From assembly GCA_024362935.1 (NCBI GenBank), contig JANCRA010000065.1, positions 1,426,001-1,490,000 of the forward strand: DNA of 64,000 bases, read 5' to 3'. Of this stretch, positions 21,839-33,798 are shown in pieces. The notes under the pieces are model-generated. The model had not been told where the DNA came from and did not search any database. It worked only from the letters and a program-made list of their open reading frames with translations. Every line of letters starts with the position of its first letter. The stretch's first letter is position 1. This DNA comes from Setophaga petechia. Lineage: Eukaryota > Chordata > Aves > Passeriformes > Parulidae. Position numbers and translations under genes: made by a program.

Positions 21839-24190
21839 AGCAGGCCACATCCCAAAGGCACTGCAGCATGGAGTTGAGAGGAAGAAGACCCTTCCCCAAT
21901 TCCTAACCATACCAAAACGTCCATAATTGGGACTTTCAATCGTCTGAATGTTGAGTTGATTCACAGGGTGACAAGGGAATCTTCCAATGGAGTTGAAGTT
22001 TGGTAGAGTTTTTATTCTGAGTCTTACTCAGACTGTTGATTTGAAAATGTATTTTAAAATATTTTTTAAAAGGCTTTGCAGTCATATGGTTTTGTTCTAA
22101 TACCAAAATGGCTAGATTAAATGTACTGGCATTTTAATTCCATCCAAACTGATTAGTCTGTAAAAGCTTTCCTGCAGAATAGCTCGGCAGTGATGATAGG
22201 CACAGCTGGGGGGTGGCTGCAATGGAGGCTGGCTTCCAGTGAGCTCTGTTGGTCTTCCACACTGGAGCCAACAGAGCTTCTGGAAGGAGTCTCCTCTTGT
22301 GAGCTGCTGCAGCTGGAGCTGGCACTGGCCACATAGCCGCTGTTTTCATCCCTGACAGGACCTGAGCACAGCAGCCTCTGGGCCTCCTTGCTGCACAGTG
22401 ACAGTGAGGAGGCCATGGACCAGAGGTTCAGTATGTATGACTCAGTTTCCTGATAAACTGTGCTAAGAAAACCCTGCATCCCTCCTGCCAGATCTAAGAC
22501 ACTCCAAGAAATCTGTTGGCACACTGGGAACTCAGAATTGTTTGCATTTTGTACAATTGTCTTATGAGCACTTTTGATTGTTTTTGTCATTTTGTGTTGG
22601 TTCAGTTGATCCTTCAGAGAAGCTTTCCTAATATTATAAAACACAGGGAATTGTGGAGACCCTGGGGGGGCATTCCCTGGTCTAGGGAGGCACAAGAAGC
22701 TTCCCTCAAAAAGCTGTTAGACCCCATTGGCTCCTTCCCCTGTTCCTGTGTCTGTTCCTGTGTTCCTGAGCCACACCTTCCCTATTCCCTGATTGGCCCC
22801 CTCATCTTTGCACTGCCCCGAGATCAGGGTCTGCCCCCAGGCCCCTGTGGAGACAAAGTGAGACCCTCTGTGTGTGTGTGCTGGGACCTGAACATCTCCC
22901 TGCACCACTGAATAAAACATCTGTGGAGATTATGCAAAGGTCCTTTTTGCTTCTTTACCCTGGACTGTGCTAGCAGCAATTCAGTCTGCTACAGAGGAGA
23001 AGCTGCAGTACTGGCACCAAGATTTTGGCAGCTTGACCATAGGCACAGAGGGCGTGCAGGATGCTGCTCTATGAATTCCTTAACCAGCCATCTCTGGTGC
23101 TGGCACATTCCCTCCAGCTTCTGGGGCAGCCAGGGCCACCTTTGGTCCAGTAGATGACATTGTTATTTGAAAAATTCGGCCCAGACCTTGGGCAGGAGGC
23201 CATCCACAGGCTCTGGTCCTGCAGCCCCCTGCTCAGCTGGGGACAGTGTTCCCTGTGGGGAAGATGGAGCAGCCATCACAGGGTCTTGGGGGCTGTTTTC
23301 AGCAAGGTGGCCAGGCTCTCTCCCTGCTGGACTCTGGCAATTGTTTGGGGCAGCTGATGGCAAATTGTATGTAGTCCTGTTCATCCTACTCAGAAAACCT
23401 GACAGCTTCTATCATTCTTCTGCAGAGTGGGCACGCTGGATTTCTCTTTGCCCACTGCAGTATGCAGCCCAGGCAGAACCAGTGGTGACAGGGCAGAGAA
23501 AAATTCTCATCCTTCTTAGTGACCTGGCAGATGGGGCAGCTCCATTCTGTCCCCATGGCCATGTCTGTCTGTCACAGCAGAGGGAAGAGCTGAGGACCAT
23601 GAGCTGCTCTCATTAGCAATCTTGCTTGGCGAGAGCCCAAGCTCGAGCCAGAGTGCTCCAGCCTCTGTCAGTGCCCAAATATAAGCAGAAAGGGATGTTG
23701 TATCACAATCCATTCCTTGGTGAAGGAGCTCCATAGCAGCCTCAAGAGGCACCTCAGACACTCAACAGTCAAGGCAGTAACATATGGACAGGACACAGAT
23801 GGCAGTTCATGGCTGGGAGAGCATTTGTAGACATATCCAAGGACAAATTTCCCAGGAACTCTCCACAGCTCTGGGATCTGCCCATCAGCTCTGCCAGAAG
23901 CTTCAGCAGAACAACCAAAGTCCTAAAAAGCAGCTTCCAGATACTTTTCCTACCATCCTGCCTGAGTAGCTGGGTTTTGCTTGCTGCAAAACACTCTTTT
24001 TCTCCTCTTCCCCAATGCCCTGTGGACACTTGCAGCCAAACTAAAAAGCTCCGGGCCCTCTGTGTGATGTGATCATACAGTTTTTATATTTCCATGCTGG
24101 GAAGAAAGCAAGCTGTGCTGTGGGTCAGGAGAGGCCAGGACCCACTTGGCCTTCCTGCAGGCGGAGGTGGTAGACCTTTCCTTCTGCCCG
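21839..24190. other. Spacer of the central palindrome (single-copy in this window)
   Basis: This stretch of about 2.3 kb between arms A1R and A2L has no second copy in the window. It holds a candidate solo LTR (22,652-22,993) and a serine-rich minus-strand ORF (22,153-22,695) whose 5' end overlaps that LTR and which I do not recognise. Otherwise I see no gene. Confidence 0.7.
22652..22993 (+). repeat. Candidate solo LTR in palindrome spacer
   Basis: Starts TGTGGAGACCC and ends TCTGCTACA (TGT...ACA), with CCATTGG and GATTGG boxes and an AATAAA signal near 22,910. No target duplication is evident. It resembles songbird ERV LTRs in layout, but the family is not certain. Confidence 0.4.
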
Positions 24191-24549
24191 TTGTTTGTGC
24201 AACCCTGGTGTTTCTACATGAAGCAGAAAGTGGAATTGCATTTCCAGCCAAAAGCCCATGAGGAAGGGGCAGCCAGAGCTGTGCCAGACACAGGCCAGCA
24301 GCTGTGCCGCCAGAGGGTTTTGGTTCCTGCCCAGTGCAGCTGGTGCATCTCTCCCGTGAGTGCCTCCCCTGCCCAGGTGCCTGTGGAGAGCAGGTGCAGG
24401 GTTCTGCAAGGGCTATGGAACAGGGTGGGGATGTCTGCTGGTAACAGAGTGCAGCGGAGAGCAAACAGTCCAGGATGTTCCTGGAGTGTGTGACAGAGAA
24501 CTTGTGACACAGCTGGTGACTGAGCCAGGGAGGGAAGGCACTGCTGGAG

Positions 24550-24645
24550 CTGCTGTGTGTGAAGAGAGAAGGGCTGGTGGGTGACAGGAGGGTTGGAGGC
24601 GGCCTTGGGCTCAGTGATCACAAAATGCTTCAGTTTGATTCCCAG
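24550..24645 (+). mobile_element. CR1-like ORF2 scrap (A2L)
   Basis: Plus-strand counterpart of 21,380-21,470, with the same GLVGD..VGGGLGLSDH signature of CR1 ORF2. Confidence 0.55.
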
Positions 24646-25795
24646 AGAAGGAAGGAGAGATCTTGGGGAAGTGTTGAACTGCAACAAATTGTGAATTTGT
24701 TAAGCTTTAACAGGCAGTGCTTAGTCGTACCTTCCCTCACCCCAGTGGCTGATGTGTGCAAGTGGATGTCTTAGCCTTGAGAATAAAGACAGTGGGCCTA
24801 CTGAGGAGGCAGCTGCAATGCATTCAAGGAGAAGAAGGCTCTTAACCATGGAAGGAGAATTTGAGGAATGGGATGTTCACCACATGACCACCAGAGACCC
24901 TCAAGAGACCCCTACTCTAAATGTCAGGAATTTTGGGGAAGTGATTTAAACATGCCAAATACTTTGTGAGAACGTTTAGCCTGTGAGTTTGAGCAGAGTA
25001 ATGAATAAAAGTAATGAAAGTAATGTCTTAGTTCCATGGATACTAACACGTGGGTGTGCATGTTTCAGGGAAGTGATTCCCCACGCACCCAGCACTGAAA
25101 TAAAGTAATGCTTCTTTTCTCACACTGAGCTGGCAGTGTGGATCAGGCCCTGCTCGGTAACTTTCATTTTGGTAATTTCTATTGAAGCATAACGAATGGT
25201 TGAAATGAAATCTTTTCCAGCTGTTTCCATCTTGTTTACCTTTTGGGGGACCAAGGTTCTGTGCTGCAGGTGTCCTGGGTGTGTGCAGAGCAGTGCAGCC
25301 CCAGACAGCCCTTGGTTTGCCCACAAGTTGTCATGCCTTGTTCCCAGGGGTGCCCAGCTGTGGCAGAAGAAGGAGCCTGCAGCGCAGTGGGCACCGTGCC
25401 CTGCCCAGCCGGGGCTCTCTGGCACAGAGCAGCAGCAGCAGCGCCAGCACCGTTCAACCCGCTCCTGCCTTGGCTTCCCCTGGCACACAGGAGCCTCTGG
25501 AAATCAGCACTGCCAGTGGCGTTCCCAGCTTGGAGCAGCTGCTGCTGGGGGCAGATGCTGCCAGTTCGACTGCTGCCAAAGGATAAGGAAGGCAGAGATG
25601 TACAGGCACCAGAGCCCTGGGCATGTCCAATAAAGGGGTAAATATGTGGGGAGATTTGTTAGGAAGGATTTCAGCTGTTACGCCAACTGTGGCTTCTCTC
25701 CTAGTTCTGTCTGTTCTAGACGAGTAATGCAATGGTTGGCTCTGACAATTAAGCAGTAGATGTTATGTGGATGTTCAAACGTGTAGTGATGATAT

Positions 25796-26138
25796 TGTAA
25801 AATGTCCTCCCATAGTCCTCTTTCCTGTCCCCCTTGTAACAGCCTCGGGAGTCAGGGCATTTGGGGAGAGCTGGTTTGGGACCAGCAGGCAGGGTGTAAC
25901 AACACCTGACCTCCAGTCAAGTTGCAAGAAAGTAATCTCCACCAATTGACAGCAGAGAAAGAGTTGATTGACAAAACTTTTGCAGGGGCTAAGGGTATAA
26001 AAGGCAGAGCATCGTTTTTGTAGATGAACACATGTCTGCTGGTCATGGAGACTCCCAATGCTGCAATTTTTCCTTATTCAGTCCTTTCTTAAGGTTTAAT
26101 AAACCTCTAAAAAGTTAAAGGAAGGGTAGTTTCTCACA
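25796..26138 (+). repeat. Candidate solo LTR in arm A2L
   Basis: TGTAAAATG...TTTCTCACA with the TATA box GTATAAAAGG near 25,995 and AATAAA near 26,098. Promoter and polyadenylation signals lie about 100 bases apart. It stands about 250 bases upstream of, and on the same strand as, the exon-like ORF at 26,386. Edges could extend to about 25,733 and 26,144. Confidence 0.45.
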
Positions 26139-26385
26139 TGTGCAATGCTGTGGGCCATTTCCTTGGTCTGGTTTCCTTTGCTTGGGTCCCATCTGAGTGC
26201 TCAGTTGGGGTACAGGCTGTAGGTGCTTGGGGCACTCTTGGAGTTCCTCTTGGATCCCCTGAACAACAGGATTTGACCCATGACAGGAATTTGTGCGGCT
26301 TTGTGACAGAGAAAAACTTCCCAGGCTCTTTTGTGTTTGCTGTAGGGAAGGTTGGTTATTGCTCTGCATAAATTCACAGACCAAC

Positions 26386-26686
26386 ATGGAGCGTTTGCTT
26401 TGTGATGTCAGGGCATGGTTGCCACCTGGTCACAGTGACATCAGAAGGTTGCCTTGGTGCACGGAAGGCCTGAGTGTCAGAGCAGCCCTAGGCCTTGCTC
26501 AATTGAGGAGAACTTTCCTGGCTGGCGCCTTTGTCAGCGGGGAGCTGCCCACTGACAAGAGCTCTGTGTTTTCTCGTGTTGTGGTGAACTCCCACAACAC
26601 TGCTACCATGTTTCACCATCTGGCCACGGCAGCTTTTGCTGCCTATGGCATTACTTTTTCTGCCTACTACATGACACACTGCTACC
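26386..26686 (+). other. Exon-like ORF ending at a splice donor, unknown protein (A2L copy)
   Basis: Plus-strand copy of the ORF at 19,340-19,640. ATG at 26,386-26,388, open to CTACC|GTAAGT with the donor GT at 26,687-26,688. An acceptor-like tttgtgtttgctgtag ends at about 26,345. It differs from the A1R copy at Met/Thr, Val/Ala and Phe/Cys positions. No downstream exon was identified. Confidence 0.35.
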
Positions 26687-28235
26687 GTAAGTAGAGGTTT
26701 CCCTTCTGCTTAGGTTAGGGTGTATCCTAACCTGCCTTTGTGTGTCTTCCTACTCTTTCTTAGTGACTGAGTTTCTGATTTTGAAACAGAAAGAGCATTA
26801 GGATGCCACTGGTTTGGTAAAGCTCCTGTCAAGATGTTCAGCAAAAAAGGGGGTGTCTATAGCCACAGGGGCAGCATTTGCAGGGGAACCTGCAAGGGTT
26901 CCGTTCCCTCCATGGGAGAGTCTGCAGCAGCAGAGTCTGTCATTGCCTCAGTTTGATGGGACAAGCAAGACACCTTTAAAAATGTAGACTGGCAGACCTT
27001 CAGGGAAGGCCTTCTAAAAACTCTGCAGTTGTTCCCAGAATTCAGGGAAAGCTTCTTTCTTTCTAAGTTTTGTCATGAAGGGATTTGACTGTCTAATTTG
27101 ACCTTTTTCTGAGTGCTAAAATAGTTACTCCCTTGGAAAGGAAGTGCAAACTCTAAAGCAGTGAGTGTCTGCTCCTGAACCCTGGAGCTGCTGCTGTGCT
27201 TTTTCACAAAGAACTCCCACGGCTCAGGGGATTTTGGGGAAGCTTTTCTGGGCAACTTTTTCCTGCAAGTTAATGAGAAATACTGCACGTAACTAACTGG
27301 AAAAAAACAAAGAGTACCTGAAGGAGACAATTTCAGAAGCTGTTTTATGCATTTGGTAGAACAGCAGCATTGAGTGTTAATGTACAATTTGCATTTTCTT
27401 GATCATGTTTGTATTCATTTACTGGCTAAACAGGCCGAAGTGTAGGCACAGCCAAGAATATTGTCCTGATCCCTTGCTGGCTGTGTGAATGAAATGTGTC
27501 TCCAGGAGGGAAGTTGTGAAATGGGAAATCATCTCTGTTTGGGTTGACTTGTTCTGTGGTGAATCCCAGAGGCCCAGGCAGTTTTCTGACAGCATCTGGT
27601 TCATTTTCCCTTCCTACTACAGGTCACTTTGAAGTGTGTATTCAGCAGTGTGGAAGATCCTGAGGTGAGTGAGAAAGGAACATTTCATATTTGTGGTGTT
27701 TAAGAATTGTAGAGGAGGATGTGAGCTTGGCCAGTAGCAGTAGACTGTAGAGGACCAGCTAGGAAGGCCGAAAGAAAATCCATTTTCATTCCTGCAAAAA
27801 CAATAACAAAGGCAGAGATAGATATTTTTAAATTTCCATCTCAGAGCTTTGAAGAACTAAAAACCTCGTTCTGCAAAGAGAACAATGCTTGCTGACAGCA
27901 GATAGGGAAATTTAACACAGAGCAATTTCCTAGACAGTTAAAGTAGATCATTTTAATATAAACAGAGTGACTTAGAATCCTCTTCCTGTCAAACTTTATG
28001 ATACCTACTTGGAACATGAGGTGGTAGACAAGGAAGGTCATCTTGCAATGGTGCCTGCTGTATCTGAAGTGCAATGGGCACCGTTGTGGCTGGGGAGCTG
28101 CGTGGGCCAAAAGGACGCAGGGCTGGCGGCCTTGAGCAGCTGAAGATGAGGCAGCGTGTGGCCAGGGGGCCAAGCAGGCCGAGGGCACGGTGGCCTGTGC
28201 CAGCAGCAGGGGGGCAGCAGGAGCAGGGCAGGGAG

Positions 28236-28412
28236 CGTGGCCCTGTGCTGGGCAGCGCTGCGGCCACAGCTGGAGTGCTGTGTGCAGCTGTGGGCCCTGG
28301 GAAGCACAAAGCCATGGAGGGGCTGCAGCGTGTGCACACAAGGACAGGGGAGCTGGGCAAGGGGGTGCAGCACAAGGCCAGGGAGGAGGTGCTGAGGGAG
28401 CTTTAGCCTGGA
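28236..28412 (+). mobile_element. CR1-like LINE remnant, arm A2L
   Basis: Most complete copy of the scrap at position 1: LECCVQLWALG followed, after a frame break, by LQRVHTRTGELGKGVQHKA and EEVLREL, all CR1 ORF2 C-terminal signatures. Confidence 0.55.
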
Positions 28413-29907
28413 CAACGGGAGCCTCGTGATGGATATTCAGGCAGACTTCCATCGATCCCTGCATGACAGTGCTCAGCACAAGGGCTGTTTCCCTGCCAAA
28501 TATGCCCTCACTGCATCCAAGGACTTTAGACACTGGAGTGGCTGACACTTCCATCTTGTGGTTTGTGGGTTTCCAAGGAGGAGAAGCCCTGTTCATGTTC
28601 TCTTTTTCCAGCAAGCAGGGATGCTTCTGCACAATCTTTTCTGCCCTTATCAAGCTCTGGAAGTCATTCTGCACCCTTTGTGGAACTTGATACAGATGGA
28701 GCTTTTGGGTTTCCAGGCCTGATGCATGGCCTTAAAGATCTCTTTGAGTTGAATAGTACCTGAGACTTTCTGCGGCCCAGGGAATCGGAGTGTGTTATGT
28801 GTGGGAAGTGAGCAGGAGATCAATGCTTTGCATTCCAGCTGTTCCTCAGAGATGACAGGAGCTGGGAGGGGCTGGGCTGCATTTCTGATTCCAGCCATTT
28901 CAGCACCGTCAGTGTGGTTGAGTCTAAGAGAACTTGCCCGAGCACAGATGCACAGAATGCAGTTCCCAGTGCAATGCTCTGGGTCTGATTGCATTCCATA
29001 AGGACCCACACGCTCCAGATTCCCCAAGAGTGTGCTTTTTTGAGCAACAGGAGAGAAATCCCAGGATTGCTGCTGACTGGGACACTGGCTACCAAGTTTT
29101 GATGTGTGTAGCAACAGAGAGGACAGTAAAGGGAGATTATAGTAGTGAGATCTATCTGTCTATCTTCCTACCTATCTATGTAGTTAACATTTACATAAAT
29201 GAATCTTCCTGGCTCTGCTCCAAGGCAGTTGGAGGTGCAAAGGTCACCTAAAGCATCCCTTTCAGGAGAGGAATAGAGACATGTTCCCTCGACCAATTCT
29301 GAGCAGGCAGAGATGTTTCCCCCTCCAGAGATGGTGGTTTTTTCCCCTCAGAGTTGTTTTCCTCCTCTGGCCTCTTCTGCCCTTAAGGCCCCAGTTAATT
29401 CTTTAAATTTCTGCTTGTCCTAGAGAGGTGGAACAATTCCATGTTTAGGTGGTGTTTGGTGACTCTGGTCATACATGCCACGCATTACATGGCACATGGT
29501 TTCCTTCACTGGCATCCCCAGGGCTGTGTAAGTGCATTCATTAATGGGGCCTTAGGAGAGTCTCTGTTACTGCTGGTCAGAATTCTCAGTTGACAAAAGA
29601 GGGAGAAGAAACACCTTGGTCCTCCTCCATATACTGAGGTGCCCATAGAGGTTCTCTGACTTCCATCTGAGGATCTTTCCATGCATCCTTTTCTCCTGAA
29701 TGACCCGGTTTTCTAACAAGAGTGTGGATGTCAGGAAGGAGGAATGCTGGTGCAGGCCTGAAGAGAGCGTGAACTCCAGAAGTGTCTCTCACAAGGAGTG
29801 AGCTCACACAGGAAGCCACCTGCAGAGCCAGGATGGAGCTGTGGGACAGGGCAGGGTGTCAGTCACTACTGAAAGACAAACAGGACATGGCAAAAGCTGA
29901 GGGAGGC

Positions 29908-30193
29908 TGTCGCTACAGGACACGAAAGAACACAAGCACACCCGCTCTCAAGGTGAAAGGAAAAAAGGGACGTTTATTTTTCTGACTCCAATATTTATAG
30001 TTTTACAAAGGTGACAGCGAGTGACAGTGATACCTCTCCAATGACACTGGTTAAACCAACAGTCCATCAACTCTCTCCGCCTCCATCGAAGGAATGCAAA
30101 CTGTAAGTTATTTACAAGAAAGTGCGTGCGAAAATTCCCTACAAGAATGTCAACATCAGAATGCTTAGAAAATCTTAAAAAGCCAGGGTGACA
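29908..30193 (-). repeat. ERV-A 3' LTR (A2L), 286 bp
   Basis: TGTC...GACA ends with the TATA-like box and AATAAA; retains the U3 segment missing from the LTRs at 1609 and 15,861. A single-base difference (ctacagg for ctatagg) is shared with the 5' LTR at 35,859. Confidence 0.9.
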
Positions 30194-30269
30194 TCTTACC
30201 ATTTTCGGTTTAAAAAAGAAAAAAAGTTAAAGAAAATGAACAATGCGAAAAAGGAAACATGAACAATGT

Positions 30270-33090
30270 TCAGTGTCCATTTGCAGAGGAATCATCGCAG
30301 TGATCACTCTCATCATCTGCTTCTGAATCATCGCTCAGTGATTCACCCGCCTGATGCCTTTCAGGTTGGTCACGGTTTCCATCCTGCTCGTCGGCTGGAT
30401 TCTGCCTCTGCGGTCGCAGGTCAGGGCGAACACATTTCGAAGGTACCCAGCGTACCCCAGTATCTGTGGATACACAAGCATACCCGCGCCCTGAAGCGAT
30501 AAGGTCATAGGGACCTTCCCACTGTTTGGTGACTAAATTCCGCACCCGAACCTTCGCCCAAGGCTGATGTGCCTCGTCCGCAGCCTGCAAAGAGAGATGG
30601 TGATTCAATATGACAGGGTTATTTGAGTTCTGTGGCACAGTGAGATGATTAATTGTGCACAAAGCTTTTGCCAACCGACTGTGCGGGGTTTCACCCTGCA
30701 TTCCCGTTTTTGTTTTTGAGGAACCCACTTCAGAGTACCATGAGCGCGTTCCACAATAGCCTGATCAGTGGGAGAATGAGGGATACCAAACTTGTGTGAG
30801 ACACCCCACAACTGCTGGAACTGCCGCACCTTTTGCGATGCGTAAGCAGGACCATTGTCAGTTTTCACAGCAGAAGGTGTGCCCAGAATGGCAAAGGCCT
30901 GCCTCCAGTGGGCGAGGACATCACGGGCCTTCTCCCCAGTGTGAGCTGAAGCCCACATCGCAGAGGAGAACGTGTCCACTGTGACATGCACATACTTGAA
31001 CCGACCAAACTCAGCGATCTGGGTGACATAGGTCTGCCAAAGCTCCAAGGCCCTAAGGCCCCTGGGGTTTACCCCTGCCGGCAAAGGCAGGGCAAGTGCA
31101 TGGCAGTCATCACATGACTCGACAATGTCACGAGCCTCAGTTGACGTCAGCTGAAACTGCTTCTGCAGGGTATGTGCATTTTGGTGGAAAAACCCATGCG
31201 ATGCTTTGGCCTGCGCAAGTGTATCAGGCTGAGGCGCCACCCACGCTGGGTTAGCCAACTTGTCAGCCCTCGCGTTACCTTCCACGATAAAGCCTGGCAA
31301 ATCAGTGTGACTCCTCACATGCAGAACATAAAAGGGATGAACCCGGGCCTGAATGGCACACCACAAGGTCTTCAGTAAATGAAACAAGGCAGGATTACTG
31401 ACCTCCTTCAAAACCGAATGACCCAACCACTGTGCGATATCAGCCACATAGGCGGAATCCGTGACCAAGTTGAAAGGTTCCTGGGAAAATTTCTCAAATG
31501 CCGTGACAGAAGCCCTCAGTTCAACCAATTGGGCTGACCCATCCTCATGGCCTTCCAGAACCTGCCAGTCAGATCCGTCCCTCCAGGAAACAATGGCCTT
31601 TCCTGTTTTCCCTGAACCGTCAGTAAAGACGTTGGGTCCTTGCGCAGGTTCCTGACTATTTTTGGGCCTCAAAGGAATTTGTGTGGATTTCGCCATATGC
31701 TGTAGCGTATGGCTGGGCAGATGATAAATGATATGCCCTGAAAAATTTTCCAGAGCACTCTGCAGGGACACACTGTTTGCAAAGCTCCAATCAAAATTGT
31801 CCCATTGCACTGGGAGTATGATCTTTGCAGGATCCGCACCCATCAATCTCAAACACCGTTGCCGGCATTTGATTATCAAGCTTGCAATCAGCTCAAACAA
31901 TGCAGTTGCCGTCTTCTGCAGCTGATGGGGAGGAAGACCCATTCCAGAACGTGCAGAGAATCAGATCACTTGTCACTCCATTGGCAAATGATGCCCGTGG
32001 GATTTGAACCTGGAGTGGTGATGAACACAGTGACATCAACGGAGGGGTCAGTGCGATAAACTTGGCAAGCTGAAACAGTTCGTTGAACCACTTCCAGCAC
32101 CTCACGTGCCTCAGGGGTCAGTGTGCGAGGTGACTTTAAATCAGAGTCTCCTTTCAACAAATCATACAGAGGAGACAGCTGTGCGTCGGTTAGTCCCAAG
32201 TACGGATGTAACCAAGTGATGACACCTACCAATTTCTGAACATAATTCAGTGTCTTCACAGAATGCACAAATTGCAGCTCCTGGTGACGGATCGTCCGTT
32301 CCAGAATTTTGACCCCCAAGTACTTCCAAGGTGTGTGTTGTTGAACCTTTTCTGAAGCCACCTGCAATCCATGAGCATGCAAAACATCGAGCAACCAAGG
32401 CTGAATCCTCAGCAGCTCATCCTGGGTGGACGCGGCCACCAAAATGTCGTCCATAAAATGATACAGACGTGAATCAGGAAACTGCTTGCGAACTCCAGAC
32501 AAGGCACGGGCCACATACCACTGGCATATGGCAGGAGAATTGCGCATGCCCTGAGGCAATGTCCTCCATTGATATCTCTGTGTGGGCTCAGCCTTGTTAA
32601 TCGCTGGCACTGAGAAGGCGAACTTAGGTCTGTCATCGGGATGCAAAGGCATCGTAAAGAAACAATCCTTCAGATCCACAATGAGGACCGGCCAGTCTGC
32701 GGGAAGCATGGTAGGTGATGGCATGCCCACCTGCAGTGTTCCCGTGCTTTCCATCATGGCATTAACCTTTTGGAAGTCCTGCAACAACCTCCATTTCCCA
32801 GATTTCTTTTTGATGCAGAAGACAGGAGTGTTCCAGGGACTGGAAGAAGGCTCCAGATGACCGTGGTCCAACTGCTCCTGCAGCTGATTCCGAAGGGCAT
32901 CCAATTTATCTTGAGGGAGGGGCCACTGTTTTTCCCATACAGGTTTGTCCACCAGCCACTGTATACGAGGTGTCGGACACTCTGTGCCCTTCACTGCAGT
33001 GGCCCCCATCAATAATCCGTCCCGATGTGCACCCCCCAGACAGACAGAACATCCCTCCCCCAAAGGCTGGCAGGAGTAGAAGTAACATGA
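30270..33090 (-). pseudogene. pol: ERV-A pol, broken, copy A2L
   Basis: RT and connection are open over 33,063-31,966, but the catalytic box reads FMDD instead of YMDD. A Trp codon has become TGA at 31,966-31,968 and a one-base loss follows near 31,940. RNase H and the integrase core are open over 31,942-30,605 and keep TDNGPAY. A frameshift near 30,690 separates the integrase C-terminus (30,728-30,270). Parts therefore remain readable, but no complete Pol. Confidence 0.9.
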
Positions 33091-33798
33091 GGCCTAACCC
33101 AGGCCGTCTGTCCCTCCGGGTTCGTGACCAGCACAGGCCGCTGGCTCACATAGCATTGTGCCGTCCCTCCCAGGCCTGTGACAGACGTCCCCACCGGATC
33201 CAAGGGCCACTCCGGGGGCCAGGCAGCTAGGGAGAGAACCGTGACATCAGCACTGCTGTCGAGAAGCCCGCAGAGGTGGATTTCTGACAGCGCCACACCA
33301 GGAACAGTCGGGTACACAGCATCTCGGGACGGTCCTTGGTCAGGACGGCAGTCCAGTGAACTTAAGGCAGCCCAGTGGATCCAAAGCCATCAGCTCCAAG
33401 CCACTTGTCAGCTGCCCTGCGAACAGAGGACTTAAAAGGCATAAGTTAAGCGAGTCGCGTCCCTTTCGGATTTGTGACGGGGGGGTGGGTGTGGAGACCA
33501 TGGCACAAATCTACCCTGTGAAGTCCACATCAATGAGCCCCAGGTGAACAACGATGCCGTGAAGGGTGGCACTGGACCTCTCCATAAGGAGAGCACTCAT
33601 GCCCCCACCCAAGGGGCCAAAGGCATCCAGGGGAACCTTGCGTATCTCAGAAGATTCTAAGACAACTGTTGCTGCGGTGCAGACATCCACACCTGCTGAT
33701 CCACGGGGCCTGGCTGCAAGCCGGCAAAGGAGACCTCCATCGGCTCCGGGGTCTGGAGAGAAGCTTGTGTCTGGGCCCGTCCCTCCAGCGCGCTCCAC
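33009..33798 (-). pseudogene. pro: ERV-A dUTPase-protease, broken, copy A2L
   Basis: dUTPase motifs are better kept than in A1L: GSAGVDV (motif I), ERSS (motif II) and GLIDVDFTG (motif III). A TAG at 33,511-33,513 follows directly where A1L has Gln. The protease segment (33,317-33,009) reads LLDSSADVTVL, so the conserved Gly of the D-S/T-G active site is Ser and activity is not expected. Confidence 0.82.

Larger units (their letters stand above)
24191..29907 (+). repeat. Amplicon arm A2L
   Basis: Reverse complement of A1R around an axis near 23,016; its outer part (28,300-29,907) is a direct copy of A1L. It contains the CR1 scraps, the candidate LTR and the exon-like ORF listed separately. 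The stretches 24,700-25,790 and 26,700-28,230 show no gene that I can support. Confidence 0.85.

Noticed and set aside
22153..22695. Serine-rich 180-codon minus ORF in the palindrome spacer
   Set aside because: Its start overlaps a candidate LTR and I recognise no domain or splice context; not enough to call a gene.
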